From: Mediterraneibacter glycyrrhizinilyticus
Lineage (GTDB): Bacteria > Bacillota > Clostridia > Lachnospirales > Lachnospiraceae
Assembly: GCF_016902345.1 (NCBI RefSeq)
Contig: NZ_JACJLR010000002.1
Span: 1-64,000 of the forward strand
Reading direction: 5' to 3'
Length of the DNA: 64,000 nucleotides
The notes below the pieces were generated by a model. That model was not told the DNA's origin, made no database searches, and was given only the letters and a program-made list of their open reading frames with translations. The translations under genes were made by a program, and so were the position numbers. Positions 50,984 through 59,320 of the stretch are shown one piece after another. Each line of letters opens with the position of its first letter. The first letter of the stretch is position 1.

Positions 50984-51346
50984 GCTAATGTGTTTTTTTA
51001 TTGCTTCAAAACTTTCCGAGCTGATCACGTGCTCAATACGGCAGGCATCATCGACAGCAACCTGGGGATCGACCCCGAGACGCTGCAGCCAGGTGGAAAG
51101 AAGGGTATGCCGTTCGTAGATACGGTCAGCAATCTCTTTTCCTGATTCGGTCAGTGTGATATATCCTTCCGGGGATACCACAATATGATGATTCTCTCTC
51201 AGCTTTTTCATTGCTACACTGACACTGGACTTCTTAAAGTTGAGTTCTGTCGCGATATCTACAGAACGTACAACAGGAAGAGTCTGACTCAGCATGAGAA
51301 TTGTCTCAAGATAATTTTCAGCAGATTCGTTTACATGCATAGGCAT
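50960..51346 (-). CDS. DtxR/MntR/IdeR family metal-dependent repressor
   Basis: 128 residues: N-terminal winged HTH (NESAENYLETILMLSQ; VRSVDIATELNFKKSSVSVAMKKL) and dimerisation/metal domain with the set ERH...DDACRIEHVIS. The Cys in ACRIEH corresponds to the Fe-type site of DtxR/IdeR (Cys-x2-Glu-His) rather than the Glu of MntR. No SH3 domain, so it is of the short type. It diverges from feoA and is the probable Fe2+-dependent repressor of the feo genes. Confidence 0.88.
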   Translation of the reverse strand: MPMHVNESAENYLETILMLSQTLPVVRSVDIATELNFKKSSVSVAMKKLRENHHIVVSPEGYITLTESGKEIADRIYERHTLLSTWLQRLGVDPQVAVDDACRIEHVISSESFEAIKKHISKKTDAEN

Positions 51347-51503
51347 AGATACTCACCTCGATCCTAATTATTTCACGTTAGTTCACTGTCAACAAGTATA
51401 ACATAATCATGGTATAACATCAAATGATTTCTTGATGTCTGAAAAAGCAAAAAATATCAAAAAATCTGAATCTCAAAAAAGATAAAAATTATCGCAAAAG
51501 GGA

Positions 51504-51534
51504 TTGACAAATGCATGGTGTTAGTTTAAACTTA
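51504..51534 (+). promoter_or_regulatory. feo promoter with palindrome over the -10
   Basis: TTGACA (51504-51509), 17 bases, TAAACT (51527-51532). The palindrome AGTTTAAACT (51523-51532), extendable to 16 bases with one mismatched pair, covers the -10 element, as in DtxR-type repression. A half copy, GTTAGTT, lies at 51377-51383 near the regulator's own start. Confidence 0.6.
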
Positions 51535-51608
51535 CATTCGTTGGATGAAGTGACAACTTGAAAAAGACTCACTGCGATTTAAGATTTAAATGAGAGGACT
51601 GGGTGAGA

Positions 51609-51821
51609 ATGAATTTGCTGGAAGCCATAGAAGGCGAAGAGTATATAATAAAGGGTATTGTGACAGATGATGAGGAGCTGGAATCATTTCTCTTCTCTCT
51701 GGGCTGCTACAGCGGGGAACCGATCACTGTAGTTTCAAGGGTGAGGGGCGGCTGTGTAGTTTCTATTAAAGATGGGAGATATAATATCGATACTGATTTA
51801 GCGAAAGCTATTTCAATATAA
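51609..51821 (+). CDS. feoA: FeoA family protein
   Basis: 70 residues with the SH3-like FeoA fold (EAIEGEEYIIKGIV, then the short GGCVVSIKDGRYNIDTDLAKAI). FeoA supports the FeoB Fe2+ transporter. The ATG at 51609 is favoured by GAGAGGA about 10 bases away; a GTG at 51603 is possible. It is the first gene of the feo unit, followed by a short T-rich gap and feoB. Confidence 0.9.
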   Translation: MNLLEAIEGEEYIIKGIVTDDEELESFLFSLGCYSGEPITVVSRVRGGCVVSIKDGRYNIDTDLAKAISI

Positions 51822-51908
51822 AAAACGAAAAAAATAGTAATTGTGATTGCTATTTTTTTTAGAACAGAGTTAGTTGATGCTAATTCAGATGAAGGAGGAG
51901 ATTTGTAA

Positions 51909-53906
51909 ATGAGAATTGCTTTTGCAGGGAATCCGAACAGTGGTAAGACGACTATGTATAACGCGCTGACAGGAAGAAATGAACGCGTTGGCAACTGGGC
52001 CGGTGTTACGGTAGAGCGAAAGGAAAGTCTGATCAAAAAGACTTACTATAGTGGAGCAGAGGAGCTGGTTGCGGTAGACCTTCCGGGCGCATATTCCATG
52101 TCGCCGTTTACTTCAGAAGAAAGCATTACCAGCAGCTATGTGAAAAATGAACATCCGGATGCGATCATCAACATTGTAGATGCAACAAACTTAAGCCGGA
52201 GTCTGTTTTTTACAACACAGCTTCTGGAACTTGGTGTTCCGGTGGTAGTTGCTCTGAACAAGAGTGATATTACAGAGAAAAAACAGACGAAGATCGATGA
52301 AAGACTTCTTTCCGAAAAACTGGGCTGTCCTGTTATCAAGACGGTATCCACATCTTCCGGGCACGAGGGACTGAAGGAGGCTGTTAAAGCAGCAGTTGCC
52401 TTAAAAGGAAAAGGGCAGAAAGCTCCTTATGTGCAGGAAGAAATCGATCTGCACGATAAAAGTGCGGTAGAGGCTGCCGACAGAAAACGGTTTGAGTTTG
52501 TCAATAGCATTGTTAAGCGGGTGGAGCAGAGAACAGTCTTCACGAAAGATAAGAACGCACAGGATAAAATTGACGCTGTCATTACCCATAAGATCATCGG
52601 GATTCCGATTTTCGCGGTTGTAATCTTCCTTGTGTTCTACATATCTCAGACAACAATAGGAACCTGGATCGCGGACTGGCTTGTTGGATGGATCGAGACG
52701 TTTCAGGGATGGGTAGGCGGACTGCTGGAGAATGCAAATCCGCTCCTGTATGCGCTTCTGGTCGACGGCATCATCGGTGGCGTCGGTGCGGTTGTTGGTT
52801 TCCTGCCGCTGGTTATGGTCATGTATTTTCTTATCGCTCTTCTTGAGGACTGCGGATATATGGCCCGCGCAACTGTAGTGCTGGATCCTATCTTTAAAAG
52901 AGTAGGTCTTTCCGGCAAATCTGTCATTCCCATGGTCATTGGTACCGGATGCGCGATCCCGGGCGTCATGGCTTCCCGTACGATCCGCAATGAGAGAGAA
53001 CGCAGGACGACAGCGATGCTCACACCGTTCATGCCGTGTGGAGCGAAGCTTCCGGTGATCGCACTGTTTGCAGGGGCCTTCTTTGCGAATGCGTGGTGGG
53101 TATCGGGAACCATGTATCTTGTAGGTATCATCCTCGTTCTGCTGGGAGCGCTGCTTGTAAAACGGATCACAGGTCAGAAATATCGTAAATCTTTCTTCAT
53201 CATTGAGCTTCCGGAGTATAAGATCCCGAGCCTGAAGAGAGCATGTGTTTCCATGCTTGAGCGTGGAAAAGCATATATTGTAAAGGCAGGAACGATCATT
53301 CTGGTGTGCAACACGGTTGTACAGATCATGCAGAGCTTCAACTGGCAGTTCCAGCTTGTGGAGGAAGGAGCAGAAGGCACTTCTATCCTTGCCAGTATCG
53401 CGCATCCTTTCGCGATCCTGTTCATCCCGCTTGGATTCGGCGTATGGCAGCTCGCTGCGGCAGCAATCACCGGATTTATCGCAAAAGAAAATGTGGTGGG
53501 TACTCTGGCAGTCGTATATGGAATCACAAATCTGATCGATACAGAGGAACTGGCGCTGGTAGGCAGCGGAAATGAAGTCGCTACAGTTATGGGGCTTACA
53601 AAAGCAGCGGCCCTCGCATATCTGATGTTCAATCTTTATACCCCGCCGTGTTTTGCGGCTCTTGGTGCGATGAACTCCGAGATGAAGAGCGGAAAATGGC
53701 TGTTTGGAGGTATCTGCCTTCAGCTTGCGACCGGTTATACGGTAGCGTTCCTTGTATATCAGATCGGCACTCTGATTACCACCGGATCTCTTGGAACGGC
53801 GTTTGTTCCGGGGCTGGTTGCGGTTCTGGCATTTGCGGCTGTTATAATATGGAGAATACGCAAGTCAGACCAGGAATTTGCAGCAGAATATAGTCTGCAT
53901 GTGTAA
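51909..53906 (+). CDS. feoB: Ferrous iron transporter FeoB
   Basis: 665 residues: N-terminal G domain with GNPNSGKTT near 7-15, DLPGAYS and NKSD motifs, then a GDI-like helical part and eight or so membrane segments with the conserved GxGCAIPGVMASRTI segment. GTP-driven Fe2+ uptake across the membrane. It follows feoA in one unit and has two FeoB-associated small proteins downstream. Good AAGGAGGAG site before the ATG. Confidence 0.95.
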   Translation: MRIAFAGNPNSGKTTMYNALTGRNERVGNWAGVTVERKESLIKKTYYSGAEELVAVDLPGAYSMSPFTSEESITSSYVKNEHPDAIINIVDATNLSRSLFFTTQLLELGVPVVVALNKSDITEKKQTKIDERLLSEKLGCPVIKTVSTSSGHEGLKEAVKAAVALKGKGQKAPYVQEEIDLHDKSAVEAADRKRFEFVNSIVKRVEQRTVFTKDKNAQDKIDAVITHKIIGIPIFAVVIFLVFYISQTTIGTWIADWLVGWIETFQGWVGGLLENANPLLYALLVDGIIGGVGAVVGFLPLVMVMYFLIALLEDCGYMARATVVLDPIFKRVGLSGKSVIPMVIGTGCAIPGVMASRTIRNERERRTTAMLTPFMPCGAKLPVIALFAGAFFANAWWVSGTMYLVGIILVLLGALLVKRITGQKYRKSFFIIELPEYKIPSLKRACVSMLERGKAYIVKAGTIILVCNTVVQIMQSFNWQFQLVEEGAEGTSILASIAHPFAILFIPLGFGVWQLAAAAITGFIAKENVVGTLAVVYGITNLIDTEELALVGSGNEVATVMGLTKAAALAYLMFNLYTPPCFAALGAMNSEMKSGKWLFGGICLQLATGYTVAFLVYQIGTLITTGSLGTAFVPGLVAVLAFAAVIIWRIRKSDQEFAAEYSLHV

Positions 53907-53985
53907 GTGATATATAACGACCGGCGGTGGACAGGGTGGATACTTTGTCTGCCGTTTGGCGTTACAACAGAAAGGGTGATAGTTC

Positions 53986-54366
53986 ATGGCAAATGTTATT
54001 GCTGCCGTCATTCTTGTGATACTGATCGGAAGCGCAGCTGCATATATTGCCAGGGAAAAGAAAAGAGGGGTAAAGTGTATCGGATGTCCTGCCGGGGGGA
54101 ATTGTCCGAACAGCAGAACACCCAAGAAGAAACTTGCGGGACCGGTGATCGGCAGGAAAACGATGAAGATTTCCGGGATGCACTGCGCGCACTGTGCATC
54201 TGACGTGACCGCAGCCCTGAATCAGATCGACGGTGTGCGTGCGGAGGTCAATTTTTCCAAAGGCAGAGCCAAGATAACCTATGACAAAGAAGTCGGAGAT
54301 GACATGTTAAAAAATACAGTGGAAAAGATGGGGTATCAGGTTATCAGTATATCCCGGAATACCTGA
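53986..54366 (+). CDS. FeoB-associated Cys-rich membrane protein fused to an HMA domain, copy 1
   Basis: 126 residues. An N-terminal membrane helix (1-21), a Cys-rich linker CIGCPAGGNC of the FeoB-associated small-protein type, then a heavy-metal-associated domain from about 57 with the GMHCAHC metal site. FeoB-associated Cys-rich proteins normally have no HMA domain. The fusion could bind the incoming metal on the cytosolic side or keep copper away from iron uptake. Confidence 0.8.
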   Translation: MANVIAAVILVILIGSAAAYIAREKKRGVKCIGCPAGGNCPNSRTPKKKLAGPVIGRKTMKISGMHCAHCASDVTAALNQIDGVRAEVNFSKGRAKITYDKEVGDDMLKNTVEKMGYQVISISRNT

Positions 54367-54391
54367 GTAAGAAAGTGAAAGAAGGATTATT

Positions 54392-54769
54392 ATGGTCAAT
54401 GCGATCATCCTGGTTGTTCTGGTCGTGCTGTTCGGATTTGCGGTAAAACACTCGATCAAACATTTCAAGGGAGAGGGAGCCTGCTGCGGTAGAGGCTCAG
54501 GAACAGTAAAAACAAAAAAGCCGAAGAAAAAGAAGCTCGCCGGGCCAGTGGTCGGAAAACGGACCATAAAGATCTCCGGAATGCATTGTCAGAACTGCGT
54601 CAACAGTGTGACGAGAGCGCTGAATGGGATTGACGGTGTCGTGGCAAAGGTAAGTCTGCGCGACAACAGTGCGGAAGTTTTACTTGACCGGATGGTTGAT
54701 GAGAAGGACCTGAAGCGTGCAGTAGAGGAAGCCGGATTCAGGGTTGTAAGTATCACGTCAAAAAGATGA
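54392..54769 (+). CDS. Membrane-anchored HMA protein, copy 2 of the fusion
   Basis: 125 residues, same layout as the previous gene: membrane helix (1-20), short Cys pair (ACCGRG), Lys-rich linker KKPKKKKLAGPVVGKRT and HMA domain with GMHCQNC. The LAGPV(I/V)G(R/K) joint is shared by both copies, which shows recent tandem duplication. The Cys-rich anchor is reduced compared with copy 1. A Fur-family gene starts 12 bases after the stop. Confidence 0.8.
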   Translation: MVNAIILVVLVVLFGFAVKHSIKHFKGEGACCGRGSGTVKTKKPKKKKLAGPVVGKRTIKISGMHCQNCVNSVTRALNGIDGVVAKVSLRDNSAEVLLDRMVDEKDLKRAVEEAGFRVVSITSKR

Positions 54770-54781
54770 CGGGAGGAAAAC

Positions 54782-55210
54782 GTGGACAAAAAAGAACAGA
54801 TTATTGAAAAGCTGAAGGAAAACGGATGCCGTATCACAAAGCAGCGCCGTATGCTGATCGACATTATTCTTGAAAATGACTGTTCGAGCTGCAAGGAAAT
54901 ATTTTATAAAGCGGCAAAATGTGACGAAAAGATCGGCGTGGCTACTGTATACCGGATGATCAATGCACTGGAGGAAATCGGCGCGATCAGCCGTAAGAAT
55001 ATGTACAAGGTGGAGTGTTCTGAAGACTGCCGGCCGGAGGACTGTGGATGCGTGATCGTTCTGGACGATGACACAACGTATCATCTGTCGCCGGGAAAGT
55101 GGAACATGGTGATTCAGGAAGGGCTGAAGCGATGCGGATATCTGAAGGGACAGAAAGTGACAAAGATAGAAGTACAAAATCAGCCTTCCCAAAGCTCTGC
55201 GAAGGCGTGA
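54782..55210 (+). CDS. Fur family transcriptional regulator
   Basis: 142 residues with the winged HTH of Fur proteins (ENGCRITKQRRMLIDIIL; GVATVYRMINALEEIGAI) and an unusual Cys-rich C-terminal part, CSEDCRPEDCGC, in place of the normal pair of CxxC zinc knuckles. It closes the feo unit. A Fur-box-like site lies about 70 bases after the gene and points at the P-type ATPase operon, so this protein is the most likely regulator there. Iron, zinc or peroxide sensing cannot be told apart. Confidence 0.88.
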   Translation: MDKKEQIIEKLKENGCRITKQRRMLIDIILENDCSSCKEIFYKAAKCDEKIGVATVYRMINALEEIGAISRKNMYKVECSEDCRPEDCGCVIVLDDDTTYHLSPGKWNMVIQEGLKRCGYLKGQKVTKIEVQNQPSQSSAKA

Positions 55211-55242
55211 CCGGGCTGTTTGCTGCCCGGTCTCTTTTATTC
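55209..55242 (+). terminator. Terminator after the Fur-family gene
   Basis: GACCGGGC, 8 bases, GCCCGGTC, then TCTTTT. It separates the feo unit from the ATPase operon. Confidence 0.8.
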
Positions 55243-55274
55243 TGATGTAAGCTTTTCGCGCTTTTTTAGGGGAT

Positions 55275-55300
55275 GATAAATGATAATGATAATATTTATC
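55275..55300 (+). promoter_or_regulatory. Fur box upstream of the P-type ATPase operon
   Basis: The stretch 55282-55300 matches the classical 19-base Fur consensus at 17 of 19 positions (GATAATGATAAT then four bases and ATC), with a further GATAAAT half unit just before. It lies 100 bases before the first small gene of the operon. Confidence 0.75.
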
Positions 55301-55399
55301 GGCAATGACTGTTAGAATTGACTACCTCGAATCGGGATTGCTATGATGTTCCGGTAAGCAGATGTTTTACATATATTTTATATAAGGAAGTGGTGAGGT

Positions 55400-55480
55400 A
55401 TGAAGCAGCACAGATTCTGGGCGTGGGCTGCGGTTTTTTGTTTTGTGATGGTATTTTACACGGGCTACAAACATAAGTAG
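55400..55480 (+). CDS. Small single-helix membrane peptide (26 residues)
   Basis: ATG at 55400 behind GTGAGG, TAG at 55478-55480. The peptide has a basic start (KQHR), an aromatic/hydrophobic membrane helix of about 17 residues and a basic end (GYKHK). It is the first gene of the Fur-box operon with the PacL-like protein and the ATPase. It could be a subunit or assembly factor of the ATPase. Confidence 0.55.
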   Translation: MKQHRFWAWAAVFCFVMVFYTGYKHK

Positions 55481-55493
55481 GAGGTATTTTGAG

Positions 55494-55796
55494 ATGATGG
55501 ATATTTTTAAATTAAAGAAACTGGGGATCTTTGCCGGCGGTGTTCTGTTTGGGACAGCAGGGATCAAGATCCTATCCAGTAAGGATGCCAAAAAGGTTTA
55601 TACAAACTGTACGGCAGCTGTTCTGAGAGCGAAAGATTGTGTTATGAAGACTGCGACGACAGTACAGGAGAATGCCGAGGATATCCTTGCTGAAGCACAG
55701 CAGATCAACGAAGAGAGGGCGGCGCAGGAAGCTGCCGCAGTGGAGGAAAGCGCAGAAAAAGATGCCGGTGCGGAAGACTTCAAAGAAGTCGGATAA
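55494..55796 (+). CDS. PacL-like small membrane-anchored protein (DUF6110 type)
   Basis: 100 residues: an N-terminal short membrane segment with glycines (KLGIFAGGVLFGTAGI), a basic region, and a Glu/Ala-rich helix (ENAEDILAEAQQINEERAAQEAAA) with an acidic end. This is the same plan as mycobacterial DUF1490 PacL proteins, which gather P-ATPases such as CtpC into metal efflux platforms through an EA motif. The gene sits just before a P-type ATPase, as PacL does. Homology is not claimed; the likeness is in layout and context. Confidence 0.7.
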   Translation: MMDIFKLKKLGIFAGGVLFGTAGIKILSSKDAKKVYTNCTAAVLRAKDCVMKTATTVQENAEDILAEAQQINEERAAQEAAAVEESAEKDAGAEDFKEVG

Positions 55797-55802
55797 CCGG
55801 TT

Positions 55803-57899
55803 ATGAAGTTTGTCATAAAGCATGAGTTGAAAGGCCGTCTCCGTATTCATGTTGTCCAGAAAAGAATGACATGTTCGGAGGCGGATACTCTTTCCTGGTT
55901 TCTTGAAAAGCAGGGAAATGTAACAAGCGTCAAAGTATACGAACGCACCGCGGACGCTGTTATCTGCTATACAGGGAACCGGGGAGACCTGATCATGCTG
56001 CTGAAGCGGTTCAGCTATGCTGATGTTGAAGTGCCGGAAAATGTATTTTCAAGTTCCGGCCGTCAGCTGAATGCGGAATATAAAGAGAAGCTGATCACAA
56101 AAGTGCTGCTCCACTATGGCAGCAAATTGTTTCTGCCTTATCCTGTCAGGGCAGCGTATACAGTCCTGAGATCGGTGAAGTATATCTGGCATGGAATCCG
56201 CTGCCTGAGTCAGGGGAAGATCGAAGTGCCTGTGCTGGACGCAACGGCGATCGGTGTATCTGTGCTCAGAGGAGACATCAATACGGCGGGATCTGTCATG
56301 TTCCTGCTCGGCGTGGGAGAGATCCTGGAAGAGTGGACCCACAAAAAGTCGGTGGGCGATCTGGCGAGGAGTATGTCCCTGAATATCAAGAAAGTCTGGA
56401 TGGAGAGAGAAGGACAGGAGATTCTTGTGAAGGCGTCAGATATACGCCCCGGTGATACAGTAGTGGTCCACATGGGGAATGTGATCCCTTTCGACGGAGC
56501 GGTCTCCGGCGGGGAGGGAATGGTCAACCAGTCGTCCCTGACAGGGGAATCAATGCCGGTGCGCCGGACAGAAGGGCAGACGGTATACGCCGGGACTGTT
56601 CTGGAAGAAGGGGAACTTAAGATTCTTGTAAAAGCGGTTTCCGGCTCTACAAGGTTCGAAAAGATCGTCACAATGATCGAAGACTCTGAGAAGCTGAAAT
56701 CTTCTGTTGAGAGCAGGGCGGAGCACCTGGCTGACAGGCTGGTTCCATATACACTGCTGGGGACAGGGCTCGTATGGCTTCTTACCAGGAATGTTACGAA
56801 GGCATTGTCCGTACTGATGGTAGATTTCTCCTGTGCGCTGAAGCTGGCAATGCCGATCTCTGTCCTGTCCGCGATCCGGGAAGCAGGGCAGCGCGATATC
56901 ACCGTGAAAGGAGGAAAATTCCTGGAGGCGGTATCTGAAGCGGATACGATCGTGTTCGACAAAACAGGAACGCTCACAAAAGCGAAACCGACCGTGAAAG
57001 AGATCATTGTGTTTGGGGAGTATCCGGAGGAAGAGTGTCTTCGCATCGCCGCATGTCTGGAGGAGCATTTCCCGCACTCTATGGCAAAAGCAGTGGTGGA
57101 TGCAGCGAAGAAGCGAAAACTGTATCATGAAGAAATGCACTCAAAAGTAGAGTATGTGGTGGCGCACGGCATATCTTCCTATATCGAAGAGAAAAAAGTT
57201 GTTATCGGGAGCAGCCACTTTGTATTTGAAGACGAAGGATGCCGGGTGCGCTCCGGGTATGAGGAAAGATTTGAACATCTTCCTACAGAGTATTCTCATC
57301 TCTATCTTGCCATTGAACAGGAGCTGACAGCGGTGATCTGTATCGAGGACCCGCTGAGAGAAGAGGCGGGCGAAATGGTGAGTGACCTTCGCGCGGAAGG
57401 TGTCTCCAAGATCGTTATGATGACGGGGGACAGCGAACGGACAGCAGCAGCGATCGCCCGCAAAGTGGGTGTGGATGAATATTACGCAGAAGTTCTGCCG
57501 GAAGACAAGGCAGGATTTATAGAGCGGGAGAAAGCTGCGGGGAGAAAGGTCATCATGATCGGCGACGGTATCAATGATTCGCCTGCTCTCTCAGCAGCCG
57601 ATGCGGGGATCGCGATCAGCGATGGCGCTGAGATCGCGCGGGAGATCGCGGATATCACGATCGCAGCCGATGATCTGAGGGAGATCGTCACGCTGAAAAA
57701 GCTTGCAGATGGGATGATGCAGAGAATCCATCAAAATTACAGAGGGATCGTGGGGATCAATTCCGCTCTGATCCTGCTTGGGGTCGCAGGAGTGATCCAG
57801 CCAACAGTATCGGCTCTTATGCACAACACTTCCACGCTGCTGATCAGCTTAAAGAGTATGGGAAGCCTGCTGCCGGAAGAAAAAGACGGCAGCCTGTAA
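55803..57899 (+). CDS. P1B-type metal ATPase with altered membrane metal site
   Basis: 698 residues. N-terminal ~80 residues fold like an HMA domain but have no CxxC. The A-domain TGES is in LTGESMPV, the phosphorylated Asp is D386 in DKTGTLT, and GDGINDSP is present. The TM6 motif reads F-S-C344-A-L in place of the CPC-type motif: Pro and the first Cys are both lost. So the transported metal probably differs from copper or zinc; Fe2+ or Mn2+ efflux is the guess supported by the Fur box. It starts 6 bases after the PacL-like gene. Confidence 0.88.
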   Translation: MKFVIKHELKGRLRIHVVQKRMTCSEADTLSWFLEKQGNVTSVKVYERTADAVICYTGNRGDLIMLLKRFSYADVEVPENVFSSSGRQLNAEYKEKLITKVLLHYGSKLFLPYPVRAAYTVLRSVKYIWHGIRCLSQGKIEVPVLDATAIGVSVLRGDINTAGSVMFLLGVGEILEEWTHKKSVGDLARSMSLNIKKVWMEREGQEILVKASDIRPGDTVVVHMGNVIPFDGAVSGGEGMVNQSSLTGESMPVRRTEGQTVYAGTVLEEGELKILVKAVSGSTRFEKIVTMIEDSEKLKSSVESRAEHLADRLVPYTLLGTGLVWLLTRNVTKALSVLMVDFSCALKLAMPISVLSAIREAGQRDITVKGGKFLEAVSEADTIVFDKTGTLTKAKPTVKEIIVFGEYPEEECLRIAACLEEHFPHSMAKAVVDAAKKRKLYHEEMHSKVEYVVAHGISSYIEEKKVVIGSSHFVFEDEGCRVRSGYEERFEHLPTEYSHLYLAIEQELTAVICIEDPLREEAGEMVSDLRAEGVSKIVMMTGDSERTAAAIARKVGVDEYYAEVLPEDKAGFIEREKAAGRKVIMIGDGINDSPALSAADAGIAISDGAEIAREIADITIAADDLREIVTLKKLADGMMQRIHQNYRGIVGINSALILLGVAGVIQPTVSALMHNTSTLLISLKSMGSLLPEEKDGSL

Positions 57900-58006
57900 T
57901 TCCTGCCACAATAAGCAGGCAGGGCGCCCGGCGTGGAAGCTGAACAATTATTCCTTGAAAAATGCAGTTATATTTGCTATTGTATTTCTGAGGAAGGTGA
58001 TGTGAT

Positions 58007-58231
58007 ATGCCATATATTCGAGGAGACTCCTGTTATATCTTAGATGAAGAGAACAAGATCATCATGGCAAAAGTTGTGGGGCGGAAGGGCTCCGGCTATC
58101 TTCTGGAGCGTGTTGGAATATGTGGGACACTTTTCAGATCAGAAAAAGAGATGTTCCGCACTGTGGAAGAGGCGGAGACAAATAAAAAGCCGCTGCCGCC
58201 GAAGATCAAGGTCCAGTTGTCGGATTATTAA
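58007..58231 (+). CDS. Small hypothetical protein
   Basis: 74 residues: PYIRGDSCYILDEENKIIMAK at the start, basic middle, no membrane segment. I recognise no family. Good AGGAAGG site and a strong terminator right after it (58260) support a real gene. It stands alone between the ATPase operon and the kinase pair. Confidence 0.65.
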   Translation: MPYIRGDSCYILDEENKIIMAKVVGRKGSGYLLERVGICGTLFRSEKEMFRTVEEAETNKKPLPPKIKVQLSDY

Positions 58232-58259
58232 AAAAGCAGGAATAAGACAGAGCATGAGG

Positions 58260-58294
58260 AAGCTGTATCGATCTTATATCGATACAGCTTTTTT
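58260..58294 (+). terminator. Strong terminator after the small hypothetical gene
   Basis: AGCTGTATCGAT and ATCGATACAGCT form a perfect 12-base stem with a 5-base loop, then TTTTTT. The gap 58232-58582 holds only this and a remnant reading frame. Confidence 0.9.
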
Positions 58295-58358
58295 GTACTG
58301 TTGCTCAGGTCTGCTGTGAGAATTATACGGTCAGGGTATAGAGGGGGATACTGAATAA

Positions 58359-58604
58359 GCATTTTACGCAGCCGCAGACGAAGAGCAGAAAGAGGAGGAA
58401 AACAGCGGGCAGGGGATCTTTAATATAGAATGTGGAGGGGAAGATCCGGTCCAGGCAGCAGTTCATACTGCGGCCGGTGCGGCGGCGTTTTTGGCGATGA
58501 CGTTTTTGATTCTTTGCATCCGGAGAAAAAGGCGAAGAGAACGCTTGAAAAATATGAGAGGAATGAAAAAATGGATCTTTCGTTATATCAATGCATTCGA
58601 TTGA
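58359..58604 (+). pseudogene. Remnant of a membrane-anchored protein without a start codon
   Basis: 82 codons open after a TAA (58356-58358), with no ATG, GTG or TTG near the front. The peptide has an acidic head (AADEEQKEEENSGQG), then AAGAAAFLAMTFLILCIRR, a membrane helix, and a strongly basic tail, the pattern of a cell-surface protein C-terminus. The tail overlaps the end of the minus-strand kinase gene by 22 bases. It seems to be a leftover of a lost surface protein gene, although coding by chance is not excluded. Confidence 0.4.
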
Positions 58605-59320
58605 GCAGACGGAGGTTTTGATTGATCATCACATGGAGGAAAGCAGTTGAAAAATTCCTGTTTTACAGATTCCGTGTCAGGGAATGCTTCCGCCAGTCCC
58701 AGAAGGCGCTTCAGGAATTCTTTTTTCTGGTCAGAAAGATCAAGTTCCTCGTACCAGGCGCCGAACTTCTGCTCATGATAGCGGGAATATAGAAGATAGA
58801 GCAGCACGTTCCCAAAACAGGAATAGTCCAGATCTGCGGAGATGTCTCCGCCGTCCATGTACCGGGCAAGACCGAAATCCAGAAGAGAGACCTGTCGTCC
58901 GTCGTCCACCACATTGGAGATGCTGAGATCCCCGTGGACCACACTGCGGCTGTGAAGGTATATGAGCACGTCCAGGAGCTGGGCGCCGATCCGGAAGATC
59001 TGTTCGTCAGTGAACTCAGTGCGCTGGCGGAACAGCAGGCTGCGGAGCGTGGATCCCGGCTTGTATTCCAGGATAAAAAAGTAGCCCTGACGAAGGTTCA
59101 GGACACCAAGAAATTCCGGGACTGCCGGATGGGCAAGCCCGGATAAGATCACGGCTTCATGGTGATTTTCACCGGAGTTTTCTCTGAACATTTTCGGGCG
59201 AAAACGTTTTAAGACGACCCGGCGGCCCTCCGGATCCCGGGCCAGATAACAGACCCCGTACCGCCCGCCGCCGAGTTTTGATTCAATCGTATAGATCCCT
59301 GCATGCCTGAAAAAGATCAT
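58583..59320 (-). CDS. Protein kinase-like protein (Ser/Thr kinase fold)
   Basis: 245 residues with kinase subdomains visible in order: a degenerate Gly loop (LGGGRYGVCYLA), the beta-3 Lys in VVLKRF, a catalytic loop HGDLSISN (HRD becomes HGD), and DFG in LLDFGLAR. No membrane segment or sensor domain, and the C-lobe is short. HGD kinases are common in bacterial and phosphotransferase-like members; activity is plausible. The start overlaps the stop of the upstream repeat protein (ATGA), so both are made together. Confidence 0.8.
   Translation of the reverse strand: MIFFRHAGIYTIESKLGGGRYGVCYLARDPEGRRVVLKRFRPKMFRENSGENHHEAVILSGLAHPAVPEFLGVLNLRQGYFFILEYKPGSTLRSLLFRQRTEFTDEQIFRIGAQLLDVLIYLHSRSVVHGDLSISNVVDDGRQVSLLDFGLARYMDGGDISADLDYSCFGNVLLYLLYSRYHEQKFGAWYEELDLSDQKKEFLKRLLGLAEAFPDTESVKQEFFNCFPPCDDQSKPPSAQSNALI

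Noticed and set aside
52401-53405. 334-residue open frame antisense to feoB
   Set aside because: Opposite to conserved FeoB membrane motifs; no domain or ribosome binding site.
58430-58621. 63-residue plus-strand frame starting MWRGRSG
   Set aside because: Overlaps the kinase end and competes with another frame that has a membrane-anchor pattern; no ribosome binding site.
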